Positions 1 to 11,030 of a stretch of DNA of 37,826 nt are shown piece after piece (position 1 is the first letter of the stretch; every line of letters begins with the position of its first letter). Under the pieces are notes generated by a model that had not been told where the DNA came from, ran no database searches, and saw only the letters and a list, made by a program, of their open reading frames with translations. Source of the stretch: Hypsibius dujardini (lineage: Eukaryota; Tardigrada; Eutardigrada; Parachela; Hypsibiidae); NCBI GenBank assembly GCA_001579985.1, contig LRSR01012307.1, forward strand, positions 1-37,826. Reading direction: 5' to 3'. Both the position numbers and the translations under genes were made by a program.

Positions 1-1371
1 CCATTCAACAACACGTACTTGCACACAAGTCAGGCCGACCCGGAAAGCGAACAGTAGGACCAGTATATTGAACTAAATCCAAAAATGATGACAACATTAA
101 GGAAGCCGATTTTCTTAAATGATCAATTATAAATTAACAACTAAAATTGACTCTTTTCAGTTAAATAAATATTTTTATGTGTGAATGTTTTTCGTCCTCT
201 TTTTCTTTCAACTTTAAACCAAAAAGGAACAAAACGAAAAGAACACGTTTTTTGGATAGATCAATCCATCAACGTACATGAGTTAAATAACAGTAAACTC
301 GTAACTGTTAGTAAGGTTTTGGTTGAGCTTACCCTCGACCAGGATGGACCGCAAGCGCTGAAGCTGAATCGATTCTCGTTAAGATGGTTTAATATCCGAC
401 CGCGGATTTATATATAATAAATCGTTCAAATTGATTGTGTTTGCTTTGACGCAGTCCTTCACGATTTTTTTCATCTATTGATGGAAATTATTGTTAATAT
501 TTAAGTGGATAAAAATATTGATCGCCAAATTTGTAGAAGCTTCCGTTTTTGTGATTGTCTCAATTGGCCGAAAAATGTCCCCTCAAACCGATTCCTCTTC
601 TCATCAATTAATTAATAACATTAGACCATTTAGCCCCAGTTGACTCGGACTTTGAAATTTTACTCTTCAGTTTCATAATTTTAATATTGTATGTCCTTAT
701 TTTTGTGGATCATTTAGTTTAATTGTTGCAATGTGAAAGTAACGGAAAATTACATTCTATTTTATTTAATTTGACTAATTAAATAAAACTGCCGTTTGGT
801 TTCATATTTTTATATTGTTTTTTCGTGTGTAAAATTTTTGTAGAATATTTAATTTAATTTGTACAATAAGAGTATAACAAAAAAAGCTAATTAAATTAAA
901 TTCAACTGATTTAAAGAGTTAAATTATTTTAACTCCTGAAAGTATATTTTTTAATTTAATTTAATTTCGATAATACAAGTGTGAAGAAAGAAAAAACTAT
1001 TTATTTAATTCAGTTCATTTCAAATCATTTCACATTTTTTATATTTAAATTTGAAAGTAAAAATATCCTTAAAGTTACTTACATTTTTGCAATAGAAAAC
1101 TGGCTACGAAAAAGATGATTATAACTAAACTAAATTAATTAAAAAAGTATAATTCAGTTTGAAGTCTGAAAGTATATTTTTAGATTTTATTAAATTTAAT
1201 TTGAGTTATCTGCTTCGGTATGGTTATTATTTATTATTTAATTAGACAATTGGACGATTCAAAATGCAGAAAAAAATGATTTCCTCTCGGGTTTTATCTC
1301 TGATATTAATTTTAATTTAATTGATTCATATTATTAATTAATTTTTCTCATATCAATTTTTGTTCTTTTAG
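1..1371. other. Intron-like AT-rich DNA before the partial ATP synthase f copy
   Basis: I see no supportable exon here. From about 370 onward the sequence aligns with the last intron of the second ATP synthase f gene (12,370-13,535), including shared runs near 420 and 540 and the AT-rich repeats. The upstream coding exons of that gene have no counterpart at the left edge, so the duplication either broke inside this intron or the exons lie outside the window. The open frame at 181-417 begins with GTG and resembles nothing I know. Confidence 0.5.
840..1230. repeat. AT-rich minisatellite-like repeat, about 110 bp unit
   Basis: Degenerate units repeat at roughly 100-120 bp spacing. Each has a core like CTGAAAGTATATTTTT followed by an AATTTAATTT run and then a phrase like AATA-AGTATAAC. 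The same units occur at 10,690-11,030 and 13,040-13,420. Two of the three arrays are in the last intron of the ATP synthase f copies and one is upstream of the complete copy. The period is my estimate from reading. Confidence 0.6.
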
Positions 1372-1628
1372 GGTACTGGCGTTGGTTCCACAAGTACGTG
1401 GCGGTGCGTTACGGAACCGCCGCTCCGTACGTGCAATTTGCGGTGGGATTGTCTGCTCTCTTCTACTGCATCAACTACAAGTCTATTCGTCTGCATAGCC
1501 AAGCAAAATACCACCGATCAATCAATCAAGCGACGATATTCCCTGTGCTTCTCTGCTCTTGTAATGTTTTGCCGTGTTTAGCGTCAGGGAAAGTTCTGTT
1601 TATGCGCCTACTCTTCTCTTTGGAATAA
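1372..1628 (+). pseudogene. ATPsynF: ATP synthase subunit f, last exon only (duplicate copy)
   Basis: This is the 3' exon of mitochondrial F-type ATP synthase subunit f, a small single-span protein of the membrane stator. After an acceptor ending TTTTAG, the frame reads GYWRWFHKYVAVRYGTAAPY, then a hydrophobic span (QFAVGLSALFYCINY) and the family-typical C-terminus ending AKYH. Animal subunit f normally stops at about this KYH. Here the next codon is CGA and the frame runs on through non-conserved sequence to a TAA. The paralogue at 13,536 has TGT at the same place, so a TGA stop may have been lost. Upstream exons (GPYNLARFYGK, VKIGEVPAWL) are absent, so this is a partial copy carried along with gene A, toward which it converges. 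Confidence 0.75.
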
Positions 1629-2032
1629 GAAAGAAGCAAACAACCTTTTGCGGCAGTTGTCACTTTGTCTTGATCAATCGTGGCTTCATTTATAGAAGCT
1701 GTTCATTTCGTAATTGTAACTGGCGTGACACGTGTGCAATCACTAAAGGGATGACCATTTTGAACCAGAAATGATAAAGACTAAAATTACGCAACGAAAT
1801 CACTTCCTCAGTTCACTAAAAATTAATTGCCAAGGAATTTTAATTTAGTTTTTCAGTGAATATTTTAGTCGAAATTGACTCACTTATTCATTTCTCAATT
1901 AAATTCAATCTAATAAATGTCGATTCTGTTTAAAATTTAGGACCGGCAAAACGATCAAACAAAACACAAAGAGGTTTGCGACGGAAGTTTGTCCAACAAA
2001 TCGGGAAAAAACTACGAAAGATGTTATGAAAT

Positions 2033-4766
2033 TCAGGATGCACTGCCGTCAGGGCAGACACATTTCTTGTTATTTCCCGGGAGAGGCAGACAGATGAAAG
2101 GACATCCTCCGTTGGAAACCGCGCATGCATTGCTCACTAAATAGAAAATGTAACTAGGCTGTGAATCGAGGTATTAATTGAATGGTTTTAATTGAACGTA
2201 CATTTGGGGCACTGTTCTGGCACAAAAACAATTCCGTTTAACCATCCACCCCGTCCGGCTGGAAGGGAATGTTCCTTCTTTGTCGATCCACTTTTGGTGA
2301 TACTATTCACGGTGCCACTGCAACAGTACGCGGAGTAAGGAAGAAAAATTCCAGAATTCGCTACCAATATTGAGTTACTTTGGACAGCAGGACGTCCAGT
2401 AAACGCGTCCTCCCGACAATGACATGCCCCAAGAGTTTATCCACGCATTTCCTTGAGCGGAGACAATTCGTTTGCCTCCTCCATTCAGCGAAATGCATTC
2501 GATATTTCCAGTACCTGCAGAAAATGACCGGAATAATAATTAGCAAACATTTTGTTTCGGTACAGTTGATTAGTTCACGTTGTGGCGGAAAATATGTCGC
2601 TTTTATTCTGAAAAAGAGTTTGGAAGTGTCACCGTCAACTATGACGGCCGGACATTTCATCAGTCGGTTGTTGTCAGTTACATTGACGGATCCGGACATA
2701 AACGTGTCCAAAGAGACCGTTAAGTGCAGGACAAACATCAGCGGACCTTCATCTGTAAATGAGTTTGTGTTTTGACAACCACGTCAGCTTACTTTGATCT
2801 GCCCAGTAAAGGTCGTTTGCTTCGTAATCCAAAGCCAGAGAATCGGCCCAGACTCCAGTGACCAAAACTTGACGATTACTTCCATCCATGGAGGCAGTCT
2901 TGATTGTTTGGTCTAGCAGTGACCAGTAGATCAAACTGCAAATGTAAAAAAAGGAAATGTGATGGCGGCAATAATTTCTTTATTGTAAACTTTTTTTCGG
3001 ACAGGACAGCAATAAATTCACAGCAAACTCTTCATCGGTTTCTGTTTCTGTGGGTTACAATAACGAGATGATCGGGCGGTGGTTCCAAAACTACAATGAA
3101 TCTCTTGATGGCACTGCTGTAATTTTATCATCTCTGTATTTACCTGATGGGGAAAGGCTGCCTGTTAGTTTTTTATTGTGATTTATGCAGTTGAAATCAT
3201 GTAACTGCCCCAAAATTTGTTAGGCTTTTTACATGTTGAAGCTTGCCTCCTCGCCCGGCGGCGGGGGGGGGGGAGCGATTTTTTTTGGGACCCTCTCCAG
3301 CAGGCTTGCCTTCTCCCACGGCCGACTTCAATTTGTTTTTAGGTCTTTCCTTTGTTTTGGACGGTACCAAAAATATTTCTTGTCACATGAGGTGATTGGT
3401 TCGAAGATATTTTTTGACGCGGCAACTTTTCCAAGAGTTGCATTTTGAATGGGAATCATTCGAAGAGCACGAACACAATAATATTTTAATATTTGTAACA
3501 TTCTTAGGGCTACTGCATAATTGCTTTTGACTTTCGGATGTTGTGCACACCAGCAAAATGACTACAAGTGAACTTCAACTTATTAAGGTGAGATTTAGAT
3601 TTCTTAATACTCCTAATTTCCTAATTCCTAGATTGATAATACCATGAGCAAGATATTTTGGTAAACGCTCAGGAAATTAATTAAAAATTTACTGCATTTA
3701 TTATCGCATAACTCCAAAAGTGGTTGCCTAGTTGAAGGTCAATCGGTTTATTAACTTACCCGCGGGTAGGATGCACGGCAAGCGCTGACCATTCGCTGAT
3801 TCCCACAGTTGAAATGATAGTTTTGTGTCCAGCCTCCAGGTGACTTATCTTTGCTACAAGAATGGCGCTGCCTTCAATCCAAAACATATTTCCGGACACA
3901 AAGTCAACCGCCAATCCATGACGTATTCCAGCTAGAAATTAAAAATGAGGCCGTAATCAGCATCGCTCACCAGGAAATGCCACCAGACGACGCTATTCGT
4001 CATGACGTATTTTACCTTTAGTGAGGACGAGATGATTGTTTGAGCCATCATACCGAGAACGTCTAATTCCCGTTTGCAAATTTGTCCAGTAAATATGATG
4101 GTTAACGCAATCCACTGCAACTGCGCAATTTTGTTCTCCGGGAATGTTTGAAAGTTCTTTCGTCTCACCGACATCTTCCCCAGGCAATTTCCAGAGCGAC
4201 GATCCCTGCGCAAACACCAGAAATCCTCCACGGTTTCTCGTAACATTCGCCTCCGTTTTGTCTGGCGTTACCACTATAAAAATATCCAATAAGGTTTCAT
4301 CGTCCGAAATATTGGTAAACTTCCTTCTTATTGAGGATTCCAGCAAGTTCAATCGATCAATGGCTTGTGTGACAGTTCCCGTCGGACCCAACAGGGTGTT
4401 CGACTTTGTGGCCATCTTTCCTTTCCAGAACGCCTCTAATCAGGAGATTGTGTCGGACATGTCTGTCAGTCTTTGTCGCAGCAAAGAATTGGATTGAGTG
4501 AGGTTAAGTGTGAGAGCGGCAAAATTGTTTGACAAGGTCACCATCTTTTGGTTTACCAATAAAAGGCTGGCGGACACGTCGTGGAACTTCTTTTGATACA
4601 GCGATTCGGCTTGGGAAAAATTTCTCAAAAAACCCAAACACATTTCCGTCAAGTTCGCCAGGTTTGTGTTCCCCGTTGATTCGGACCGGGAAATATTTTT
4701 CGCAAGATCGTCAAATTTTTGCTGTTCCGTATCAGATCGCGAAAGATTACCGGATATTTCCGAGAG
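2033..4766 (-). pseudogene. Gene A scaffold: coiled coil, six-bladed YWTD propeller, EGF
   Basis: Exons in order of transcription: 4766-4016 (coiled coil plus first blades), 3931-3760, 2935-2793, 2514-2379, 2317-2202 and 2136-2033. All have GT-AG borders and matching phases. The first holds repeated NLS/NIS/NLT-type glycosylation sequons on a heptad-like pattern (LTLNLTQSNSLLRQRLTDM), then AVDCVNHHIYWT. Later exons carry GLAVDFVSGNMFWI, SLALDYEANDLYWAD, TGNIECISLNGG and LSGGRVYWT, and the EGF has GGCPFICLPLPG and KKCVCPDG. This is the propeller-EGF module of LDL-receptor-like proteins, without LDL-A repeats or a membrane anchor. Lesions: TGA at 4442-4440, where the E copy has CGA, and TGA at 2035-2033, where D has TGC for the last EGF cysteine. 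Head exon: 8401-9082. The coiled-coil acceptor at 4766 looks phase 0, while the head donor is phase 1, so a small exon may be missing from this model. Confidence 0.75.
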
Positions 4767-5207
4767 CTGGTTTGAAATATGTAAAAATTGCAAACAATTC
4801 GGGTGGAGGATCGGAATGGGATTGGACACCCTAATACGTTTGCATTTTTTTCCCATTCTAGAAGAAAGAAGCAGGCAACGACGGGTCCGTCAAACAAGAT
4901 TGATACCCCTCTCTCCTGCAATACAGTCACCAGGTCCATTACTTCCGCTTATTTCTGTTAATCATCAGCGTGTCGTAAATTTTGTACGGCAAAACAAGAA
5001 GACTGTAGGCTACTGAACGCTGTGATAACTCTAGGCAATTCTTTTTCTCACAACTTTACCATTGCATAATTGCATAAGCAGGCACGGGCAGAATGCACAC
5101 CCTAGGACATAAAACTGTCCCTTGATGTCGGGAGGATACGGTACGGTTTGCAATTTCACGGCTTATTTAAAATAATTATCTGCCCAAAATATCCTTTGAC
5201 AAACAGA
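4767..5207. other. Intron-like sequence upstream of the coiled-coil exon
   Basis: The coiled-coil frame stays open up to 4856 but loses its sequon pattern above 4766, where a pyrimidine-rich tract ending CCAG gives an acceptor. I see no exon with convincing conservation in the rest. An open frame on the minus strand at 4649-4939 is out of frame with the coiled coil. Confidence 0.35.
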
Positions 5208-5382
5208 GACGCAGACAGAGACACGGTTATAGACATAGACACAGACACAGACACAGACACAGACACAGACACAGACACAGACACAGACACAGACACAGAC
5301 ACAGACATAGACACAGATGCAAACACAAACACAGACACGGACTCAGATGCAAACACAAACACAGCAGACAGACAGACAGACA
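5208..5382. repeat. Hexanucleotide (ACAGAC)n microsatellite with ACAG tail
   Basis: About fifteen perfect ACAGAC units at the core are flanked by degenerate copies (GATGCAAACACAAAC) and end in an (ACAG)n run. It makes artificial Asp-Thr and Ser-Val repeats in open frames on the two strands; neither is a gene. Confidence 0.9.
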
Positions 5383-5399
5383 GACCGACAGACTTTTAT

Positions 5400-5962
5400 T
5401 TCAAAATTAAATGATGTTAACAGTCCTCAATTTGTAGACCCTAGTGTCGCACAAAGTTCAGGCCCACATGCGATACGCATAGCTTGACGGAAACGAGCAT
5501 GTCATTTTGTATTTGTTTTACATTGAGAACTTTTGTATGAGAGCTTAGCAAAGTAGGTTCGGACAAAAGATTTGTGGGTCAGGCAACATTATGTCTGGCA
5601 CTGGCAAAATAATGTCCCTTCAGATAATATGTCAGACAAGCAGAACAGATCTACTTGCCACCGCCGTAAACCAGGGTTACTATATTCTGAATATCGATCA
5701 GCTCGCTTCTCAACTTCAACGACTTGATTTTTTGCCAAACAGATGAATGTATTTTGCTCGGACGCTGCCGCAGGGAGTATTCCTAATGATTGCAAGCGTC
5801 ACCAGCAGTAAATTCATACGAGCGGTTCATTAATTGATTGCTCATTTATACCGATTTTCATATAACGGTCATGCGTAAATGCCAAATACAGCTCACTATT
5901 GTTCTATTAAGGCTCTTTTTGCAGGTTCTACGACAACCCACAACGAACCCGACTGGAAACCC
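5400..5962. other. No recognised feature
   Basis: Unique-looking sequence between the hexanucleotide array and the start of the duplicated block. Short open frames on both strands show no known motif or convincing splice signal. Confidence 0.3.
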
Positions 5963-6968
5963 AAAAGATTATCATTGATGATTCTCTATCGTACAGTCTT
6001 CATGTCCTCGGCAAGGAATGCTCCCCTGCATAGCTTACTGCTCTTCCACCACGATTCACTGACTTGGACTTGAAGTCGTACCTCAGCCGCCTGGACAGCC
6101 GCAACATCTGCAGCTACTCGTATGCGGAAAGTGCCCGAGAAGGTTGCGTTTACTTAAGGAAGTGAACCGCTGCAGCAGCTGCCGGACATGCGTCCGCGCT
6201 CACTCCGCGCACGAAAGAGGATAAGCGCCAAATTGAATATGCCGCCAGAATCGAATTCGCGAAGAAGACCAGCCGAACTCTGTCATGTCGGCAGAAGAAC
6301 TCAGGAGCAAGATCGAAAATTCAATAAAGTTAAAAAAGTCCATGGCACAGAAGATATCCCGAGCCGAAAACCAGAACCAGAAAGCCCGCGAACAAATCCG
6401 GCTTTTTAGTGAGCGACTGCTTTCAGCAGAAGAAGGTGACGTGTGATGCAGCACTGACGTTCCAGAACCGGCTCGGACGTTCCTCCAACACACGAGACGG
6501 CTTTTCAGATCAAAAGGAAGGGGACGAAGGTGAACGAAAATTAATTATAATTTTATATTGTATTAAGTCTTATGCTTAAACGAATCTTGCTAAAAAAATT
6601 ATTATGTTTTTTAAATTATTTAGGCTTGAGCTATCCATGATTGAGCGCTGTTTCGAGCTGAACTGGTACGGTTCACGCTCAGACAGGTACATGAGGGAGA
6701 AGATGCAGCTACCACTTCCGAGCGTCGAAACATGTCCTAGCAAAAAGGAACTCCAGGCCAGGAATTTCACGAGAAACCCTTGACAAAGTTGAAAGTCAGT
6801 AAATATTTTAAAAACTTCAAAGACACACATAAGCATAAGCGTTAACGTATATGATATCCATGTTTCGTTTCCAGAGGCCTGTTCTCTTCTTGATGTCACG
6901 ACGAGCCAGTGAGCACTTGTCAGGCCACAAACCGCCGGCCAGAAAAAACTTCATCCGAAATTCAGGTT

Positions 6969-6975
<7 letters not shown>
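5963..6975 (+). other. Duplicated coding-like block (copy 1), possibly a decayed transposon gene
   Basis: This block is nearly identical to 27,612-28,625. On the plus strand it reads as exon fragments: ALPPRFTDLDLKSYLSRLDS near 6045-6105, then a lysine/glutamate-rich segment (MSAEELRSKIENSIK) that looks like a basic coiled coil, then WYGSRSDRYMREKMQLPLPS near 6660-6720, and RPVLFLMSRRASEHLSGHKP near 6875-6935, with intron-like AT-rich DNA between. In-frame stops interrupt it. In the second copy a P-element-like transposase fragment follows 130 bp downstream, so the whole may be one decayed DNA transposon. I cannot assign the fragments with certainty. Confidence 0.45.

Positions 6976-7047
<72 letters not shown>
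6970..7047. repeat. (TCTG)n microsatellite
   Basis: An uninterrupted tetranucleotide array of roughly 19 units. It lies between the coding-like block and a module beginning TATACGAGCACTAGC that also occurs at 29,350 and 30,026, and in part at 21,550. Confidence 0.95.
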
Positions 7048-7419
7048 AAAATATACGAGCACTAGCAAGCGCCACTGGCGCTGATGTATGAATGCTGTAG
7101 GCACAGCCGCGCATCGGCACTGCGTTTCGACTGTTTTGGACCCATTCAAACATTTTTTTAACAAATATGGTTTCCGTGGTGGCATAGGAAACGATCTACT
7201 CTTTCCAACAAGCTTAAAAAATCAATTTAAAATTTACAAAAATTCTCGAGTGCCAACTAGCCTTAAGGGCAAAATCGCACTGACTCCAAACATGGCATGG
7301 CACGGTCTAAAAAGCGCTGTGAAAAGTGATGTGGAATTTGTGAAGTTATGCCTTTTTTATAAACTCTAAAATTTGTTAAATCTATTTTAAAAATCCATAA
7401 AGTAAAAAAAGGTATTCCA

Positions 7420-7920
7420 GGAAAAATACAAAATGTGACGCAGTTATAAGCCAAATAATCAAATTTTGCAGTCCTGAAAAATTAATTGAAACCAATTGTG
7501 AGAAGTTTTAAATAAATCTAAAAATGCAATAAATTGGGGTTCTGACACACTAAATAATTTATTTAACAATTGCAGTAATAATAATTAGAAAAACATAATA
7601 GATATTTCAACAGGACGGCTGCACTAGCGTCACCAAAACAAAATCAGAAACGTGATGTTACATTATGAAATCATGAGTTAAAATATTTCACAAAAACAAT
7701 TTTCTGTGGTTTTCAAAAGATCAGAATGAAAAATGTTATCGAATATGCCACTTGCGAAGCTCGCATTAAGTTTGGTGCGAAATTTTACGTTCCAAAATAG
7801 GTATGTACGTTGTTTTTTGCAATACCGGTGCTATATGTTTGTTGATAATCAAATAAGACATATATTTTTTTTTTAAATTTGCTATTTACCTAAATGAAGG
7901 GATTTTTTTAAATCAGTATA
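7420..7920. repeat. Dispersed repeat R1, copy 1
   Basis: A stretch of about 500 bp found again at 16,850-17,400, 25,640-26,220 and 30,385-30,890. Landmarks shared by all are GGTTCTGAC or GTGTTCTGAC, CACTAGCGTCACC, GAAGCTCGCATT or a close variant, and GTTTGTTGATAAT. Every copy lies in the first intron of a cluster gene, between the 5' head exon and the propeller exons. I see no obvious terminal inverted repeats or coding capacity. Confidence 0.8.
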
Positions 7921-8400
7921 CCATTAGTATTTTATAATCAGTTATTTTGAAATGCGTGGCGATGTGGGAAATCTGATTTCAACCCTAACGGATGTCAAAA
8001 TATCTTCAAAAATGTCAGTTGTTCCATTAAATGTTGGCGTAGTCTTGAATGCCTTCTTGTTTAATTTGTAATTATTAAGAGAGCATACATTGGATCCCAA
8101 CAAACCTGATCGAAAACCTGAAATGTTGGAAAATGTTTTCAAAGCCCGGGCCTTTGGAAATAAAACCCCAGACCCCCATTAGTGTCAAAATGTACAGTTA
8201 AGCTGTTTTGTTAATTAAATTTTGGAAAAAAAAGAATTTTTCCCCTTTGTCCACCACCTGGCCATACTATCAGCTGTTCTGGTTTCGCTTTCAAAAAGTC
8301 CTTAACGAGCATCTGCCTGCTCGTACTTTGAAAATGCACTCTTTTTGGCCTAGTATTTGTCCATGTCAAGATTCACAGAAGGCATAGTCCTAGTTCTTAC
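7921..8400. other. Start of gene A intron 1, conserved in E and partly in C
   Basis: The sequence immediately downstream (minus strand) of the lectin exon donor. It is matched at 30,890-31,353, and its exon-proximal part is matched at 20,836-21,079 in gene C. I find no exon in it. Confidence 0.5.
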
Positions 8401-9082
8401 CTGGAACAAATTTTGAAATTGGCGTCGATGTTACCGCAGCATTTGATTTCCATAAGCAGTTCCCATTTGGCTCATTTGCGAGGCATAATAAACCCCCATT
8501 TCGCACCCACAGCGAAGCACCAGCATACTTTGCGCCAGCTGTTCCCAGTCTCCACATTGTTTCACCCTTATCATTAAGCAAGACCAAGTCACCGTTTTCT
8601 AACAATCTGACCGATACGGGCGGCTGTACTAGTGAGCTGGTTCCAGTCGACCACACTGACTTTTCCGTTAGATCTGCACCAATAATGGACACGACGAGGT
8701 CCCCATTCATCTGCATCAACAGTTTTGTCTTCTTGTCCGGAGAAAAGAGGCTCTGTCCCTGTTTAAACTCGGTGTCAGACAGCAGTTGCGAGGCTGTTTT
8801 ATTGTCTACCGGCACACGCTTGCAGATATCATTGCCTCCCACGTGGGCTTGACATCCATCAGGGCATATACGGATCTGTCTTGGATCCCCTCCTTCTTCG
8901 CAGTTGTAGAGAGAGTTGGGCAGAAGGTTGGAGGACTGGCATAATGATGACAGGGCGGCACCACAGTGGTTATTGTTATCCTGACAACATGCTGCTTCTG
9001 AAGGGCTGATGGTGATGATAACGGTAATTAGAGCAGTGATATATAGACCATGAAGGTATGAACGTAGAAATGGGAGACTCAT
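8401..9082 (-). CDS. Gene A head exon: signal peptide, Cys-rich region, B-type lectin
   Basis: A 5' exon of 682 nt encoding 227 residues and ending in a strong phase-1 donor (CCAG then GTAAGA). It starts MSLPFLRSYLHG, with a hydrophobic core ending SPSEA as a signal peptide. A segment with eight cysteines follows (AACCQDNNNHC ... IRICPDGCQ ... DIC), then three lectin strand motifs: QMNGDLVV, LLENGDLVLLN and VRNGGLLCL, each followed by W or Cys-W. This is the pattern of the bulb-type mannose-binding lectin fold, but the canonical QxDxNxVxY sugar-binding residues are only partly kept, so sugar binding is uncertain. The product would be secreted. Reading on past the donor gives only KN and a stop. 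E carries a close duplicate and D a divergent version. Confidence 0.82.
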
Positions 9083-9816
9083 ACCGAGATGGAAAACCTA
9101 AGCCAATATTTTTTGTCTAAATATGAAAATATGAAAAACCACACATGCATTGGTATTTTTCTCATGGGTCGTTGTTATTTACGGCTTTCTCAGCGGTCCA
9201 AACGACATTGCAATATTTTCGACCTAATGCCTTTGTGTAAAGCAATGACGAAATGTTTGTCAGAGTTTCCGGTTTGTAAGATCGCAAGAAACCTGTTTCA
9301 AGCGCTGCACAATGAAATTTCTCCGTTACGCTACCCATTTGAAATTCACGATGGCAAGTCGAGGGTCTTTTTGTGACGATAAATAAAGTCCGCGGTCTTG
9401 CAGTTAAAATGAACACGCACGGAGTGTGGTCTGAACATATCACCCACTTCTGTATAGTGCACCTACTTCCTGTATGAGGAGCCCGGAATGTTTCTGCCAT
9501 TCAGTGAACTCATCTCTCATATTTCATTGGGCTTTTTTACTATTTCAAATATACATTTGCATTTGCATTATTGAGAATGTTCATTAAACAGTTTTTACAG
9601 TAGGTTTCAGCTTTAGTGCTTACTGGGCATTGACTCCCATTTGGTTTACTTGCTGTTTAATACACAAGTACCAGTATCTTTTGCGTTACATTTTTCGAAG
9701 TATAATTATTTAATTCACCGTGGTAGATGACATTTCATCTACTATTTTAATCAAAACATCTAAGCAGCCTATCGTGAAGAAATCGTGTTATGTGCGAGGG
9801 TGCGATACTAAGCGGT
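9083..9816. other. Upstream region of gene A
   Basis: Up to 9475 this is shared with the region upstream of gene E's head exon (32,036-32,428), so it probably carries the common promoter. No clear TATA box is evident. A plus-strand open frame starting 6 bp from the lectin ATG is conserved only as far as the DNA is. Confidence 0.35.
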
Positions 9817-9820
9817 TTAA

Positions 9821-10476
9821 CCCTCTGGTAACCAGGTGTATTGGGTATACGGATAGAACCGGGTCTACCAAAACTTTGCTAGATTAGGGAAAGAATGAAT
9901 GATTACTTGCAAATCCTAATGGAATCGTTTGGAACATTCCCCACAACCATCAAATGTAACCGTTTCAGTGGTAGTGGGAACCGTAGCGCCGCTGAGGAAG
10001 AATGGACTAAAAACAGTCAAACGAGTGACTACACAGTCACAAAATGTCAGTTACACGTCATTCGTAGTGGTTACAACCAGTGGTAGCGCAGCGAATCATT
10101 AGGCAGAGTTCTAACCCTTTCCTAATGCTTAATAATTTTTAACTCCGCTTGTATTCACTCGAATATTGCAATACCAGTTTTACTAGATGCAGTAAGGACC
10201 AGTCTCAAGTCCCTTATTTTTTCGATACTGAGAAAAAAATTGTCGACACGTGGGACTGGATGTTGTTCGGGCGGTCCAAGTGTTAGCAAGGTGGTGCTAA
10301 GTAGGTTCTTACCCCTTTGAGAAGTTTTTTTTGAAAATTTGTTTTTTTGAATCTAAATAAATATGTGGTAAAAATATCAAAGCAAAAAACCGCGAACGAA
10401 AAGACCCAGAATTCGTGCTGAAAATCGAATGTGACCGTCAAATCTAGCAAGTGTATGCTGACTGGTTCTCAGAGGG
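9821..10476. mobile_element. piggyBac-like non-autonomous element (MITE) flanked by TTAA
   Basis: TTAA at 9817-9820 is followed by CCCTCTGGTAACCAG, and the right end reads CTGGTTCTCAGAGGG followed by TTAA at 10,477-10,480. The terminal inverted repeats match at 13 of 15 positions. A TTGCTAGATT motif about 45 bp inside the left end and 25 bp inside the right also occurs in inverted orientation. TTAA target duplication with CCC-starting ends is the signature of piggyBac-superfamily elements. The 656-bp interior has no transposase, so mobility would need one in trans. It sits between gene A and the ATP synthase f gene. Confidence 0.7.
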
Positions 10477-10689
10477 TTAAAGTTGTTGGTAGGGGAAATC
10501 AGCCACGTTTTCTCTCCTTTCCCAGCGTCGATGACCGTCATTTGTGCCAGGATGCCTGAATCAAATTTTATTGGGCGTCGTCATTCGGATGGGTCCCTCC
10601 AATATCCAAACGGGCAGCGGATCCGTGTGAAACACTTCGCGCCCGGAATTTCAAAACATTTTCAAAAACTTCTTTGTTTCCATCAATTT

Positions 10690-11030
10690 TCTACTTATTG
10701 AATTTTCGCAGATTACTTATTTTAATTTGTGCAATATGAGTATAACGAAAAAGCTTATTTATTCCCTGAAAGTATATTCTTCAAATTCAATTTAATTTCT
10801 GTAATATAAGTATAAAAGAATAACTTATTTAATTTAATTCAATTCAATTAATTTGAAGTGTTTGTTTTATTTAAATTCTGAAAGTATACATACATTTAAA
10901 CTTAACTAATTTTCGCATTGTTGAGCTAACAACGAAAAATATAATTTATTCCAAATTAATTAATTAAACTAGTTTAATTTAATTTAAAGTCCGAAAGAAT
11001 ATTTTTAAATTTCATTTAATTAAATCAAAT
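10690..11030. repeat. AT-rich minisatellite-like repeat, second array
   Basis: Several degenerate copies of the unit described at 840-1230 (CTGAAAGTATATTCTT, GTCCGAAAGAATATTTTT). Here it lies upstream of the ATP synthase f exons rather than in the last intron. Confidence 0.6.

Larger units (their letters stand above)
6631..9475. repeat. Segmental duplication copy 1 (partner 29,635-32,428)
   Basis: About 2.8 kb shared in direct orientation. It includes the end of the coding-like block, a (TCTG)n array, one R1 repeat and the whole lectin head exon with its upstream region. A 93-codon open frame inside it (7088-7369 here, 30,060-30,341 in the partner) is identical in translation, while the lectin exon differs at scattered positions. 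The main length difference is the TCTG array, about 78 bp here and about 40 bp in the partner. Confidence 0.85.

Noticed and set aside
1574-1774. 66-codon plus-strand frame after ATP synthase f, with an 80-codon relative at 13,738
   Set aside because: The two share DNA similarity from duplication, with different ends and no domain; likely 3' untranslated or spacer sequence.
2361-2775. Long overlapping frames on both strands over blade-5 exon of gene A
   Set aside because: Shadow frames; the real exon is 2379-2514 in a different phase, supported by four paralogues.
4649-4939. Hydrophobic minus-strand frame upstream of the coiled coil
   Set aside because: Out of frame with the coiled coil, no paralogous copy and no suitable acceptor.
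5148-5414. Asp-Thr repeat protein, and its Ser-Val counterpart on the other strand
   Set aside because: Translation of the (ACAGAC)n microsatellite; frames exist on both strands only because of the repeat.
7088-7369. 93-codon frame identical in two places (also 30,060-30,341)
   Set aside because: The identity comes from DNA duplication; no motif, and the third copy at 29,400 is altered.
9089-9376. 95-codon plus-strand frame starting 6 bp from the lectin ATG, also at 32,042
   Set aside because: Kept open only in two copies of a recent duplication, has no recognisable domain, and occupies the presumed 5' region of the lectin genes.
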